Source: Halogranum gelatinilyticum (GTDB lineage: Archaea; Halobacteriota; Halobacteria; Halobacteriales; Haloferacaceae). From it: DNA of 64,000 nucleotides. Positions 16,552 to 24,656 of the stretch are shown piece by piece. Position 1 is the stretch's first letter; each line of letters starts with the position of its first letter. The stretch is from the NCBI RefSeq assembly GCF_900103715.1, contig NZ_FNHL01000007.1:1-64000 (forward strand), read 5' to 3'. Position numbers and translations under genes: made by a program. The notes below the pieces were generated by a model that ran no database searches, had not been told where the DNA came from, and worked only from the letters and a program-made list of their open reading frames with translations.

Positions 16552-17061
16552 ATGTCGACACACCACACACCGATTCGGGTCGACCACGTCGGTATCGCCG
16601 TCGAGTCGGTACCGGAGGCCGAGACCGTCCTCCAGGCGCTCGGGGCGGTCAAGCGTCACGAGGAACCGAGTCCCGACGGCTCGTTCACCTGGGGAACCTA
16701 CGAACTCGGCGACGCGTCGCGGTTAGAGCTTATCGCGCCGACCGAGAGCGAGGCCGAAGACGGGTTCCTCGGCGACTTCCTCGCCGAGCACGGGCCGGGA
16801 CTCCACCACGTCACGCTCGAAGTGGCCGACCTCGCCGCCGTCGTCGACAGTCTCGAAGCGGCCGGGCTGCGGGTCGTCGACGTCACCGACCGGGGCGACT
16901 GGACGGAGGCGTTCGTCTCGCCGCGGAATCCGACTGGCGTCCTGTTTCAACTGATGGAGTACCACGAGGGCTACGCAACACGCCACGGTGGTGCTGACGC
17001 GGCCTACGTCGACGGTGTGCGGCTAGGGGCGAGTGAGGAAAGTCCGGAGGGCGACGAATGA
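16552..17061 (+). CDS. VOC-family protein, methylmalonyl-CoA epimerase-like
   Basis: 169 residues with two beta-alpha-beta-beta-beta modules. Metal-ligand positions seen: His in VDHVGIAV, Glu in ELIAPTE, His in HHVTLEV and Glu in LMEYHEG. This pattern and length resemble methylmalonyl-CoA epimerase, but a mutase gene is not adjacent and other VOC activities are possible. It overlaps the next thioesterase gene by 4 bases (ATGA), so the two are co-translated; that pairing suggests acyl-CoA metabolism. Confidence 0.75.
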   Translation: MSTHHTPIRVDHVGIAVESVPEAETVLQALGAVKRHEEPSPDGSFTWGTYELGDASRLELIAPTESEAEDGFLGDFLAEHGPGLHHVTLEVADLAAVVDSLEAAGLRVVDVTDRGDWTEAFVSPRNPTGVLFQLMEYHEGYATRHGGADAAYVDGVRLGASEESPEGDE

Positions 17062-17486
17062 GCGACGACACGGGAGCCGAGAGCGACGCCGACGACGTCC
17101 CCGCCGAGGTCCGCGAACGGATCGAGTCGGACCCCTACTGTGCGACGCTCGGCATCGACCTCCGAGAACTCGGAGCTGGGTCGGCGACGACGGCGTTGAC
17201 CGTCACCGACGACCTCCTCAACTTCCACGGGACGCCCCATGGGGGCGCGCTCTACTCGCTGGCCGACGCGGCCTTCGCCGCGGCCTCCAACAGTCACGGC
17301 GACCCGGCCGTCGCGCTGGAGACGAACGTCTCCTATCTCGCCGCCGTCGACGTGGGGGCGACCGTCCTCGCAACTGCCACAGAGACCCACCGCACCCGCC
17401 GGACCGCCGAGTACGAGGTGGTGCTCACGACCGAGACCGACGGCGAGCGCGTGGCGACGTTCCGCGGCCGGGTCTACCGCCCCTGA
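17058..17486 (+). CDS. PaaI-type hot-dog thioesterase
   Basis: 142 residues. Hot-dog core: CATLGIDLRELG near residues 28-40, FHGTPHGGALYSLADAAFAAA (catalytic HGG and Asp), and LAAVDVGATV. The short acidic N-terminus precedes a family-typical start. Likely cytosolic acyl-CoA thioesterase. ATGA overlap with the VOC gene. The convergent PaaK-like ligase nearby fits a phenylacetate or other aryl-CoA context, by analogy with PaaI/PaaK pairs, but this is inference. Confidence 0.85.
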   Translation: MSDDTGAESDADDVPAEVRERIESDPYCATLGIDLRELGAGSATTALTVTDDLLNFHGTPHGGALYSLADAAFAAASNSHGDPAVALETNVSYLAAVDVGATVLATATETHRTRRTAEYEVVLTTETDGERVATFRGRVYRP

Positions 17487-17607
17487 CGCCGTCGCTCGCG
17501 TTCAAGGTATCCGAGTCAGCGAAGAAAGACGACGAGATGACGGGACGCCGGGACGCCGGGCCGACGAGACGATGAGACGATGAGACGACGAGAGGACAGC
17601 ACCGACT

Positions 17608-18894
17608 TCAGCGGTGGTCGTAGACGCGTTGGACCTTGCCGACCTCGGTGCGGCCGATGGTGCCCGGTTCGACGATGTCGATGCTGTCGGGCGTGACGTC
17701 GAGGACGTCCTCCAGTCGCGCCTGGACCGTCTCGCGGAGGCTCTCGCTCGACCCCGCGTACTCCTCGTGGTGCTCGACGGTCAGCTCCAAGGTGTCGAGG
17801 CTGCCGTCGCGCCGCAGGTCGATGCGGTAGTGGGGGGCGACCTCGTCGAGGTCGAGCATGACCTCCTCGATCTGGCTGGGGTAGACGTTGACCCCGCGGA
17901 CGATGAGCAGGTCGTCGGCGCGGCCGGTGACGTTGCCCATGCGGACGCAGGTCCGGCCACACTCGCAGCTGTCGTAGTTCAGCGTCGTCATGTCGCCCGT
18001 GCGGTAGCGCAGCACCGGGAGTGCCTGCTTCGAGAGCGTCGTCAGGACGAGTTCGCCCTCCTCACCCTCCGGAAGCACCTCGCCGGTGGCGGGGTCGATG
18101 ATCTCGGGGTAGAAGTGGTCCTCCCAGATGTGGAGCCCGTCCTGTGCGTCCGCACACTCGATGGAGACGCCGGGACCAATAATCTCGGAGAGACCGTAGA
18201 CGTCGACGGCGGTGACGCCGAGTGCGTCCTCGATCTCCTCGCGCATCGGGTCGGTGAAGGGTTCCGCGCCGATGATGACCGTCGACAGCGGCAGGTCGCG
18301 GACGTCGATGCCGCGCTTCTCGGCGGCTTCGGCGAGGTAGAGACAGTAGGAGGGGGTACAGCAGAGGACGTCGCTCCCGAGGTCTTGGAGCATATCGATC
18401 TGTCTTGCGGTGTTGCCGCCGCCGGTCGGGACGACGCACGCGCCGAGTTCCTGAATCCCGTCGTGGAAGCCCAAGCCGCCAGTGAAGAGTCCGTAGCCGT
18501 AGGCGTTCTGGACGACGTGGTCCTCGCGGACGCCCGCGGCGGAGAGCGACCGCGCCATCACTTCCCGCCAGACGCCGAGGTCGTCTTCCGTGTAGGAGAC
18601 GACCTTCGGCTTTCCTGTGGTTCCCGAGGACGCGTGGATACGCTTCACGTCGGCCCAGTCGACGGCGAACATCCCGTCGGGATACTCGTCGCGGAAGTCC
18701 TCCTTCTCGGTGAACGGCAGCGTGTCGATGTCGTCGACGCTCTCGATGTCCCCGGGAGAGACCCCCGCCTCGTCCAGTGTCTCGCGGTAGTAATCGACGT
18801 TCTCGTAGGCGTGTGCAACGATATCTCGGAGCCGCTCGCTTTGGAGTTCGTGGAGGTCCTCTCGTGATGCGGTTTCTACATCATTATTGACCAT
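17608..18894 (-). CDS. paaK: Phenylacetate-CoA ligase family protein
   Basis: 428 residues, the usual PaaK length. ATP/AMP-binding motif ASSGTTGKPKVV (A3), YGLSEIIGPGV, LRYRTGDMT and GRADDLLIVRGVNVYPSQIE (A8 region) are in order; the C-terminal domain ends in GKVQRVYD with the conserved Lys. It activates an aryl or other carboxylic acid as its CoA thioester via an adenylate. A 101-base gap separates it from livF upstream on the same strand, so it likely ends the importer operon; the importer may bring in its substrate. Confidence 0.88.
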   Translation of the reverse strand: MVNNDVETASREDLHELQSERLRDIVAHAYENVDYYRETLDEAGVSPGDIESVDDIDTLPFTEKEDFRDEYPDGMFAVDWADVKRIHASSGTTGKPKVVSYTEDDLGVWREVMARSLSAAGVREDHVVQNAYGYGLFTGGLGFHDGIQELGACVVPTGGGNTARQIDMLQDLGSDVLCCTPSYCLYLAEAAEKRGIDVRDLPLSTVIIGAEPFTDPMREEIEDALGVTAVDVYGLSEIIGPGVSIECADAQDGLHIWEDHFYPEIIDPATGEVLPEGEEGELVLTTLSKQALPVLRYRTGDMTTLNYDSCECGRTCVRMGNVTGRADDLLIVRGVNVYPSQIEEVMLDLDEVAPHYRIDLRRDGSLDTLELTVEHHEEYAGSSESLRETVQARLEDVLDVTPDSIDIVEPGTIGRTEVGKVQRVYDHR

Positions 18895-18995
18895 ATAGAA
18901 TCGGAACCGGCCACCGTTAAATACGTTTGTGTGTCTGTCACTCGCACGCCTCTCGAAACGAACGACGGCGTGCGGGCGGCCGGGGGAGCGGTGTC

Positions 18996-19712
18996 TCAGA
19001 CGCTGACGCCGAGATAGCGGTCCAACACCGACTCGTCTTCGTCCAACTCGGCGGGCGTCCCTTCGTAGACGACCTGTCCCTTGTCGAGGATGTACACTCG
19101 ATCCGCCAACTCGAGTGTGACCGAGACGTTCTGTTCGACGAGCAGCACCGTGATGCCCTCGTCGTTGATCTCTTCGATCAACTCGGCCACCCGGTCGACA
19201 ATGAGCGGTGCCAGCCCCTCGGTCGGTTCGTCGAGCATCAGCAGGTCCGCCCCGGCGACGAGCGCGCGGCCGACCGAGAGCATCTGCTGTTCGCCGCCGC
19301 TGAGGTCGACCCCACGCGACTCGCGCCGTCGCGAGAGGTTCTCGAAGGTATCGAGCACCTCCTCGACGCTGCGGCGGTTCTCCGTGTCGCTGCCGCCGTA
19401 GCTGCCGAGACGGAGGTTCTCCTCGACGGAGAGACCGGGGAAGACGCGTCGTTCCTCGGGCACCAGGCCGACGCCGAGTTTGACGGTCTTCACCGGGTCC
19501 AACTCGGTGATGTCCTCGCCGTCGTAGGTGATGGTCCCCGCTGTCGGCGTAATAGCACCGAGAATCGACCGCAGCGTGGTGGTCTTGCCGACGCCGTTGC
19601 GGCCGATGAGCGCGACCGTCTCGCCCTCGTGGACGTCGAGCGAGACGCCGTCGAGGACCTGCGTCTCGCCGTAGCCCGCCCGCACGTCGCGGAGACTGAG
19701 TAAGGGCTCCAT
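18996..19712 (-). CDS. livF: LivF-type branched-chain ABC transporter ATPase
   Basis: 238 residues. Walker A GRNGVGKTT, signature LSGGEQQML, Walker B LLMLDEPTEGLAP, and the LivF-specific LVEQNVSVTLELADR. It energises import by the LivHM permease. The start is the ATG at 19712, which overlaps the LivG stop; an ATG one codon upstream would also work. Last transporter gene before paaK. Confidence 0.92.
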   Translation of the reverse strand: MEPLLSLRDVRAGYGETQVLDGVSLDVHEGETVALIGRNGVGKTTTLRSILGAITPTAGTITYDGEDITELDPVKTVKLGVGLVPEERRVFPGLSVEENLRLGSYGGSDTENRRSVEEVLDTFENLSRRRESRGVDLSGGEQQMLSVGRALVAGADLLMLDEPTEGLAPLIVDRVAELIEEINDEGITVLLVEQNVSVTLELADRVYILDKGQVVYEGTPAELDEDESVLDRYLGVSV

Positions 19713-20548
19713 CACCGCTCACCTCCGAGATACGCGGCCTGCACCGCGTCGTTCGCGGCTACCTCGTCGGGGTTACCGGTCGCCAGCTCCCGACCTCGGT
19801 CGAGGACGGTGATGCGGTCGGAGACGTTCATCACGAGGTCGATGTCGTGCTCGATGAGGAGCAGGGTGCGGTCGGCGAGCACGTCGTCGATGAGATGCAT
19901 CGTCGCGCGGGTCTCCTCGCGGCTCATGCCCGCGGTCGGCTCGTCCAGCAGGACGACCTGCGGATCCGTCGCAAGCACGAGACCGATTTCCAACCGCCTG
20001 CGGTCGCCGTACGCGAGCGACCCGGCGCGCTCGTCGGCCCGCTCGCGGAGCCCGACCTGGTCGAGCGTCCAGTCGGTCCGCTCGTTGATGTCGTCGAAGT
20101 CGCCCGCCCCCCGGAGGAAGCGGTCCCGCCAGGAGATGCGGTCGTCGAACACCGACTGGGCGGCGACGCGGACGTTCTCGCGGACGCTCAGCCCCGCGAA
20201 GACGTTCGTGATCTGGAACGAGCGGCCGATTCCCTTCTTGACGCGCTCGTAGGGTGGAAGTCGGCTCACGTCTTCGCCCTCGAAGACGACCTGCCCCGAG
20301 GTCGGCGTCAGTGCCCCCGAGATGAGGTTGAACAGGGTCGTCTTGCCGGCTCCGTTGGGGCCGATGACGCTACGGAACTCGCCGCGCTCGATTGCGAGGT
20401 TGACCTCGTCGGTGGCGACGAGTTCGCCGAACCGCTTGACGAGGTCGCGCGTTTCGAGAACGACGTCGGTGGTGGCCGCGTCGGTCGCCGTCGCGGACTC
20501 GCTTGCGTCGGTGGGATTGGTGGGGTCAGCGGGGTCAGTCGTCGCCAT
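19712..20548 (-). CDS. livG: LivG-type branched-chain ABC transporter ATPase
   Basis: 278 residues. Walker A GPNGAGKTT, LivG marker GIGRSFQITNVFAGLSV, and Walker B VVLLDEPTAGMS with LLIEHDIDLVM. The signature LAYGDRRRLEI differs from LSGGQ in the manner common to LivG. The first ~27 residues are a Thr/Ala/Asp-rich extension (TDPADPTNPTDAS). Its ATG overlaps the LivHM stop in TGATG and its stop overlaps livF. Confidence 0.92.
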   Translation of the reverse strand: MATTDPADPTNPTDASESATATDAATTDVVLETRDLVKRFGELVATDEVNLAIERGEFRSVIGPNGAGKTTLFNLISGALTPTSGQVVFEGEDVSRLPPYERVKKGIGRSFQITNVFAGLSVRENVRVAAQSVFDDRISWRDRFLRGAGDFDDINERTDWTLDQVGLRERADERAGSLAYGDRRRLEIGLVLATDPQVVLLDEPTAGMSREETRATMHLIDDVLADRTLLLIEHDIDLVMNVSDRITVLDRGRELATGNPDEVAANDAVQAAYLGGER

Positions 20549-22497
20549 CAGTCGCTCACCTCCACGTCGTCGTCGACGAGTTCCGGCCCTCTCGCCCCGC
20601 CGCCGAACCGCTCTTGGAGCAGGCCGGGCACCGAGACCAGCCCGCGCGGGACGAAGATGACGAAGAGGACGAAGAGCACCCCGAGGACGCCCTGCCACTG
20701 CTCGGTGAAGCCCAGCAGGACCTCCTTGGCGACGAAGAACACCCCGGCACCGAGCATCGGGCCGTAGAGCGTCCCCATTCCGCCGAGGATGGTCATGACG
20801 ATGACCTCGCCGGACTTGATCCACGCGAGGAAGGTCGGGGAGACGCCGCCGGTCGAGACGGCCGCGAGTCCCCCCGCGAGTGCTGCGAGTCCGCCGCTGA
20901 CGACGAAGGCGCGCCGTTTGTAGGCCGTCACGTCGTAGCCGACGAACTCCGTGCGCTGTTCGCTCTCGCGGATGGACTGGAGCACGCTCCCGAAGGGCGC
21001 GCGCATCAGCTGGCGGGCGAGGAGATAGGAGCCGACGACGAGCACGAGGACGACGTAGTAGTAGAGTTCGACGCCGCCGACGAGTTCGATGCTGCCGACT
21101 TCGGGTCCCGACGCCAGCCCGTAGACCGGGTCGATACCGAAGAGACCGTTGTCGGCACCGGTGAACTCGAACTTGAAGACGGCGCTGTGGAACAGTTCTG
21201 CGAAGCCGAGCGTGATCATCGAGAAGTAGACACCGGAGACGCGGATGGAGAGCTGGCCGACCACCCACGCGACCACGACACTCAGGACCATCCCGATGGC
21301 CAAAGCGAGAAACAGCGACGGCACGAAGTGGATGAGCACCAGCACCGACGCATACGCACCAACCCCGTAGAACAGGACGTGGCCGAGCGAGACGAGCCCG
21401 GCGTAGCCCATCACGAAGTCCAGACTGAGCGCGAACAGCGCCCAGACGAGGATGTTGACCATGAGCGTGTTGACGTAGTACGACTGGCCGATCAGCCCCA
21501 TCGCGAGCGGCGCGACGGCGAGGGCGGCGACGACGCCGATGCCGAGCCACCGCCGCAACTCGGGGGTGAGCAGCCCCTGGCCGCTCGCGGTGAGCAGTTT
21601 GCCGTCGCCGCCGTGGCTGCTCCACTCCGGATTCCCGAAGAGTCCCTGCGGCCGGACGAGGAGGACGACGATCATGAGCAGGAAGACCGCTAGCCCCTCC
21701 AGTGCGGGCACGAAGCTCCGCATCAGCGTCTGGATGACGCCGACGCCGAGACCACCCACGACGGCCCCCCGGAAGCTGCCGAGGCCGCCGAGCACGACGA
21801 TGATGAAGGCCGGGATGATGACGAGGTCGCCCATCCCGGGGCTGACGCTCTGTCGCCCGGCGAGGACGATGCCGCCGACCGCGGCGAGGGCGGCCCCGAA
21901 CGCGAAGACGACGGTGTAGTAGCGGTCGATGTCGATGCCGAGATAGCGGACCATCTCGCGGTCCATCGACCCCGCGCGGATGATGAGTCCGTAGCGGGTC
22001 TTGGTCAGCGCGAGCCACGTCCCGAAGGCGATAATCGCTCCGATACCGATGACGAAGTAGCTGTAGATGGCGTACTCGAAGCCGAAGAGGTCGAGCGTCC
22101 CGGCGAGCACTTCGGGGCGGGCGATCTGCTTGGGCTGGGTGCCCCAGATCAGTTCGATGAGGTCCTTGAAGATGAGCACCAGCCCGAAGGTGAGGAGGAT
22201 GTGGTACAGCGGGTTGCGGCCGTAGAGCGGTCTGATGGTCCAGCGTTCGACGGCCGCGCCGACGACGGCGATGAGCAGGGGCGCGACGAGCAGCGCGATC
22301 CAGAAGCCGCTGGCACCGGCACCGACGGCGAGCGCGAACGCGAAGTACGCGCCGAGCGCGAAGAACTCGCCGTGGGCGAAGTTGATGACGTCCATCACGC
22401 CGAAGATGATGGACAGTCCTGCCGCGAGCAGGACGTACACCATCCCGATGGTGAGACCGTTCAGGACCTGCTCTGCGAGGGCGGCACCGACGGCCAT
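20548..22497 (-). CDS. Fused LivH-LivM branched-chain ABC permease
   Basis: 649 residues containing both permease subunits in one chain. Residues 1 to about 297 are LivH (LNGLTIGMVYVLLAAGLSII, then INFAHGEF, ending LVRPQGLFG); after a ~35-residue polar linker comes LivM from about 330 (VMGYAGLVSLGHVLFYGVGAY, then LGGMGTLYGPMLGA, ending VPRGLVS). At least 16 hydrophobic segments are visible. No stop or frameshift separates the two. In most organisms these are two genes. Coupled to livG and one base after the binding-protein stop. Confidence 0.9.
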   Translation of the reverse strand: MAVGAALAEQVLNGLTIGMVYVLLAAGLSIIFGVMDVINFAHGEFFALGAYFAFALAVGAGASGFWIALLVAPLLIAVVGAAVERWTIRPLYGRNPLYHILLTFGLVLIFKDLIELIWGTQPKQIARPEVLAGTLDLFGFEYAIYSYFVIGIGAIIAFGTWLALTKTRYGLIIRAGSMDREMVRYLGIDIDRYYTVVFAFGAALAAVGGIVLAGRQSVSPGMGDLVIIPAFIIVVLGGLGSFRGAVVGGLGVGVIQTLMRSFVPALEGLAVFLLMIVVLLVRPQGLFGNPEWSSHGGDGKLLTASGQGLLTPELRRWLGIGVVAALAVAPLAMGLIGQSYYVNTLMVNILVWALFALSLDFVMGYAGLVSLGHVLFYGVGAYASVLVLIHFVPSLFLALAIGMVLSVVVAWVVGQLSIRVSGVYFSMITLGFAELFHSAVFKFEFTGADNGLFGIDPVYGLASGPEVGSIELVGGVELYYYVVLVLVVGSYLLARQLMRAPFGSVLQSIRESEQRTEFVGYDVTAYKRRAFVVSGGLAALAGGLAAVSTGGVSPTFLAWIKSGEVIVMTILGGMGTLYGPMLGAGVFFVAKEVLLGFTEQWQGVLGVLFVLFVIFVPRGLVSVPGLLQERFGGGARGPELVDDDVEVSD

Positions 22498-22498
22498 C

Positions 22499-23755
22499 TC
22501 AGAGGCTGCACCCCAGCTCTTCGCAGGAGGGCAGTGCGTCCGGGCCTTCGACCTTGCTCAGGAGCTCGACGTCGGCGACGCCGCCGTCGCCGGGGACGAG
22601 TTCGCCCATCCACGTCGGGTTCATCGCCTGATGGTCGCAGTCGCGGAACTGGTTCTGCCCGAAGATGGTCGGCATCTCCAGGCCGGGCAGGACGTCCTTG
22701 ACCTCCGTCGGGTCGGTCGAATCGGCCTCCATCATCCCGCGGACGGTCATCCGGATGGAGTCGTAGCCGACGCGGGCGAAGTTGTCGGGGTCGGCGTCGA
22801 ACTCCTCGCGGTAGGCCTCCACGAACTGCTGGTTGTCGCCGGTCTCCAGCTTCGGCAGGTAGCGGACGCCGCCGTAGGTTCCCACCGCTGCTTCGCCGAG
22901 TGCCCCACGGACGACCCCGAAGGTCATCGTCGGGCTCATCAGATTTACCTGCTCCTTGAGGCCCTGGTCGTTGGCCTGGTTGACGAAGTTGATGAGGTCA
23001 CCCCCGGTCATCCCGAGCACTGCGACCTCGGCCTCGGAGTTCGAGATATCCGAGATGAAGGAGTCGAAGTTGGTCGCGCCGAGCTGTGAGCGCGACTCGC
23101 CGACGACTTCGAGGTCGGTGCTGGCCTGTTCCATCCGCGAGCGGACGCGGTTCAGGACCGACTCGCCGTAGGCGTAGTCGGCGATGTGGAACCAGACCTT
23201 CGAGCCGAGGTTGTTGACGGTGTACTCCGACACTGCCTCGGCGACCTGGGCGGTGTTGGTCTCGAACCGGAAGACGTACTCGTTGCAGTTCGCGCCCGTG
23301 ATGGGGACGGCAGCCCCGCCGGGGTTGTAGATGATCTCCTCGTCGGCCGCGAACTCGTTGAGCGCGATGGCGACGGAACTGGAGATGGCACCGACGATGT
23401 AGTCCGCGCCGTCCTGGTTGACGAGCCGTTCGGCGGCCTGCTGGGCCGCCGTCGGGTCCGTCTCCGTGTCGGCCGTCGCGAGTTCGATCTCGACGTCGAA
23501 CTCGTCGCTCGCGTTGATCTGCTGGACGGCGAGCTCCGACCCGTTCCGTTGTGCCGGTCCGAGACCGCTGTACGCCCCGGAGATGGGATTCAACGCGCCG
23601 TAGACGACAGAGTTGCTACCCCCGCCACCTGTTCCGCCGAGACAGCCCGCGAGTCCGGTGAGTCCGGCGACGCCGGTCACCCCGGTGGCCGCGAGAAACC
23701 GCCGTCTGTTCGTCGAAGTAGTGTCCTTCTGTCGGTTATGTGGCGTGTTATCCAT
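22499..23755 (-). CDS. Branched-chain-type ABC substrate-binding lipoprotein
   Basis: 418 residues. N-terminus has Tat-type RRRFLAATG and a lipobox LAGC at about residues 36-39, followed by a Gly/Ser linker; it should be anchored outside the membrane. The body has the LivK fold (GALNPISGAYSGLGPAQRNG, AERLVNQDGADYIVG, GESVLNRVRSRM). First gene of livK-livHM-livG-livF-paaK, all closely spaced. The ligand could be an amino acid, aromatic acid or short amide. A more upstream ATG (23767) would precede the signal by four residues and is less likely. Confidence 0.9.
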   Translation of the reverse strand: MDNTPHNRQKDTTSTNRRRFLAATGVTGVAGLTGLAGCLGGTGGGGSNSVVYGALNPISGAYSGLGPAQRNGSELAVQQINASDEFDVEIELATADTETDPTAAQQAAERLVNQDGADYIVGAISSSVAIALNEFAADEEIIYNPGGAAVPITGANCNEYVFRFETNTAQVAEAVSEYTVNNLGSKVWFHIADYAYGESVLNRVRSRMEQASTDLEVVGESRSQLGATNFDSFISDISNSEAEVAVLGMTGGDLINFVNQANDQGLKEQVNLMSPTMTFGVVRGALGEAAVGTYGGVRYLPKLETGDNQQFVEAYREEFDADPDNFARVGYDSIRMTVRGMMEADSTDPTEVKDVLPGLEMPTIFGQNQFRDCDHQAMNPTWMGELVPGDGGVADVELLSKVEGPDALPSCEELGCSL

Positions 23756-24183
23756 GACCAAGCACACCGAAGGGATACCTGTATATTAATCATTGTATTT
23801 ATTTAGTGCGAATCATCCCCCTATCGTGACAGACACCGACAGTCGTGCCCGTTTCCCGGCGTTCGTCGCCGAGTTCACCGACCACTGCACGGGTCTGGTA
23901 TCCACCGCCCGTCGCCGTCGCCTCTCGGAGAAAACGTACAATCGGCCAGTTTCGACGCCGCTAGCTGGCTGGCGTGTTTCGAATCGAATTTTCGAAAAGC
24001 GAGGTATAGGGGGCCTTTAAACGCCATTCCCGGCCAGCTTCCGGTTCACTGTCTGTCTCTAGGAAATTTCACAATTTGTGAAACGTTCCAATTCGTCGCT
24101 GACAGTGTGGACACGGGAGAGTGCTGCGTCGTGGGCGGTCTCGGGGCGATACACGCGCGGAGGGAGCGTCCGCGACGTGGAGG
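23756..24183. other. Intergenic region with importer promoter and a dyad
   Basis: 428 bases without a supported gene. AT-rich sequence at 23780-23805 (TGTATATTAATCATTGTAT) lies just upstream of the binding-protein start and is the likely TATA/BRE region for the importer operon on the minus strand. A perfect 7-bp inverted repeat TTTCACA-ATT-TGTGAAA is at 24067-24083. Upstream-strand gene 24184-24339 reads into this region. Confidence 0.55.
24067..24083. promoter_or_regulatory. Perfect 17-bp dyad (operator-like)
   Basis: Arms TTTCACA and TGTGAAA with spacer ATT, in an otherwise non-coding AT-enriched stretch. It is about 310 bases upstream of the importer operon start and about 100 bases downstream of the small zinc protein stop. 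No T-run follows, so an operator is more likely than a terminator. The binding protein is unknown. Confidence 0.4.
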
Positions 24184-24339
24184 CTACTGTCTGACACTAC
24201 GTGCTTCGCGGACTTCGACGCCGTCGCGGACCATATCCTCGCAGTGCGGACAGACGCGGGGGTTGTTCATCCCGTTGGGGGAGAACACGCGGACGTAGTC
24301 GACCGTTACGAACGAACCGCAGTTGCTGCATTCGGGCAT
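24184..24339 (-). CDS. Small zinc-binding protein (two CxxC)
   Basis: 51 residues: MPECSNCGSFV...VCPHCEDMVRDG..., with CSNC at residues 4-7 and CPHC at 30-33 forming a likely zinc site. It matches my recollection of a widespread haloarchaeal mini-protein family (annotated as DUF7563) that begins with this motif and ends VREARSVRQ. Cysteine spacing, GC3 bias and the conserved YVRVFSPNG segment argue against chance. Function unknown; such mini-proteins may be regulators or RNA binders. Confidence 0.85.
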   Translation of the reverse strand: MPECSNCGSFVTVDYVRVFSPNGMNNPRVCPHCEDMVRDGVEVREARSVRQ

Positions 24340-24441
24340 ACACAGAGTGCAAGGAAGTCTATCTGCATAGTGCTCACGCCAAAACAGTTTGGGACGGTCC
24401 GTTCGGTGCCGTGCGCCGCGGTCTGGACCGGTTCGGCCGTC

Positions 24442-24636
24442 TTACCCCCAGTGGCGCAACAACAGCGTCTCCAACTGCCGCGGCGTGTAGCGCTCCAACA
24501 TCGCTTCGGCCTCCGACTTCGACAGCGAGAACGTCGCCATCGCGTCGGCGACCAAGTCGGTCTCGGGCCGGGCGGTCGGTGCCTCCGGGACGTCCTCCTC
24601 CCAGAGGTCGTCCGAGAGCGGTGGGTCGACGGGCAT
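24442..24636 (-). CDS. Small hypothetical protein
   Basis: 64 residues, acidic first half (DPPLSDDLWEEDVPEAP) and a helical second half (MATFSLSKSEAEAMLERYTPRQLETLLLRHWG). It starts 20 bases after the amidohydrolase stop on the same strand, so it is probably co-transcribed. No motif I recognise. The acidic composition and high GC at third positions support it being real. Confidence 0.7.
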   Translation of the reverse strand: MPVDPPLSDDLWEEDVPEAPTARPETDLVADAMATFSLSKSEAEAMLERYTPRQLETLLLRHWG

Positions 24637-24656
24637 AGGCGGGCTAGGGACGCGGC

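Noticed and set aside
18895-19722. Upstream in-frame extension of the PaaK gene over livF
   Set aside because: The extension is Arg-rich and overlaps the motif-bearing livF gene; PaaK begins at 18894 with normal length.
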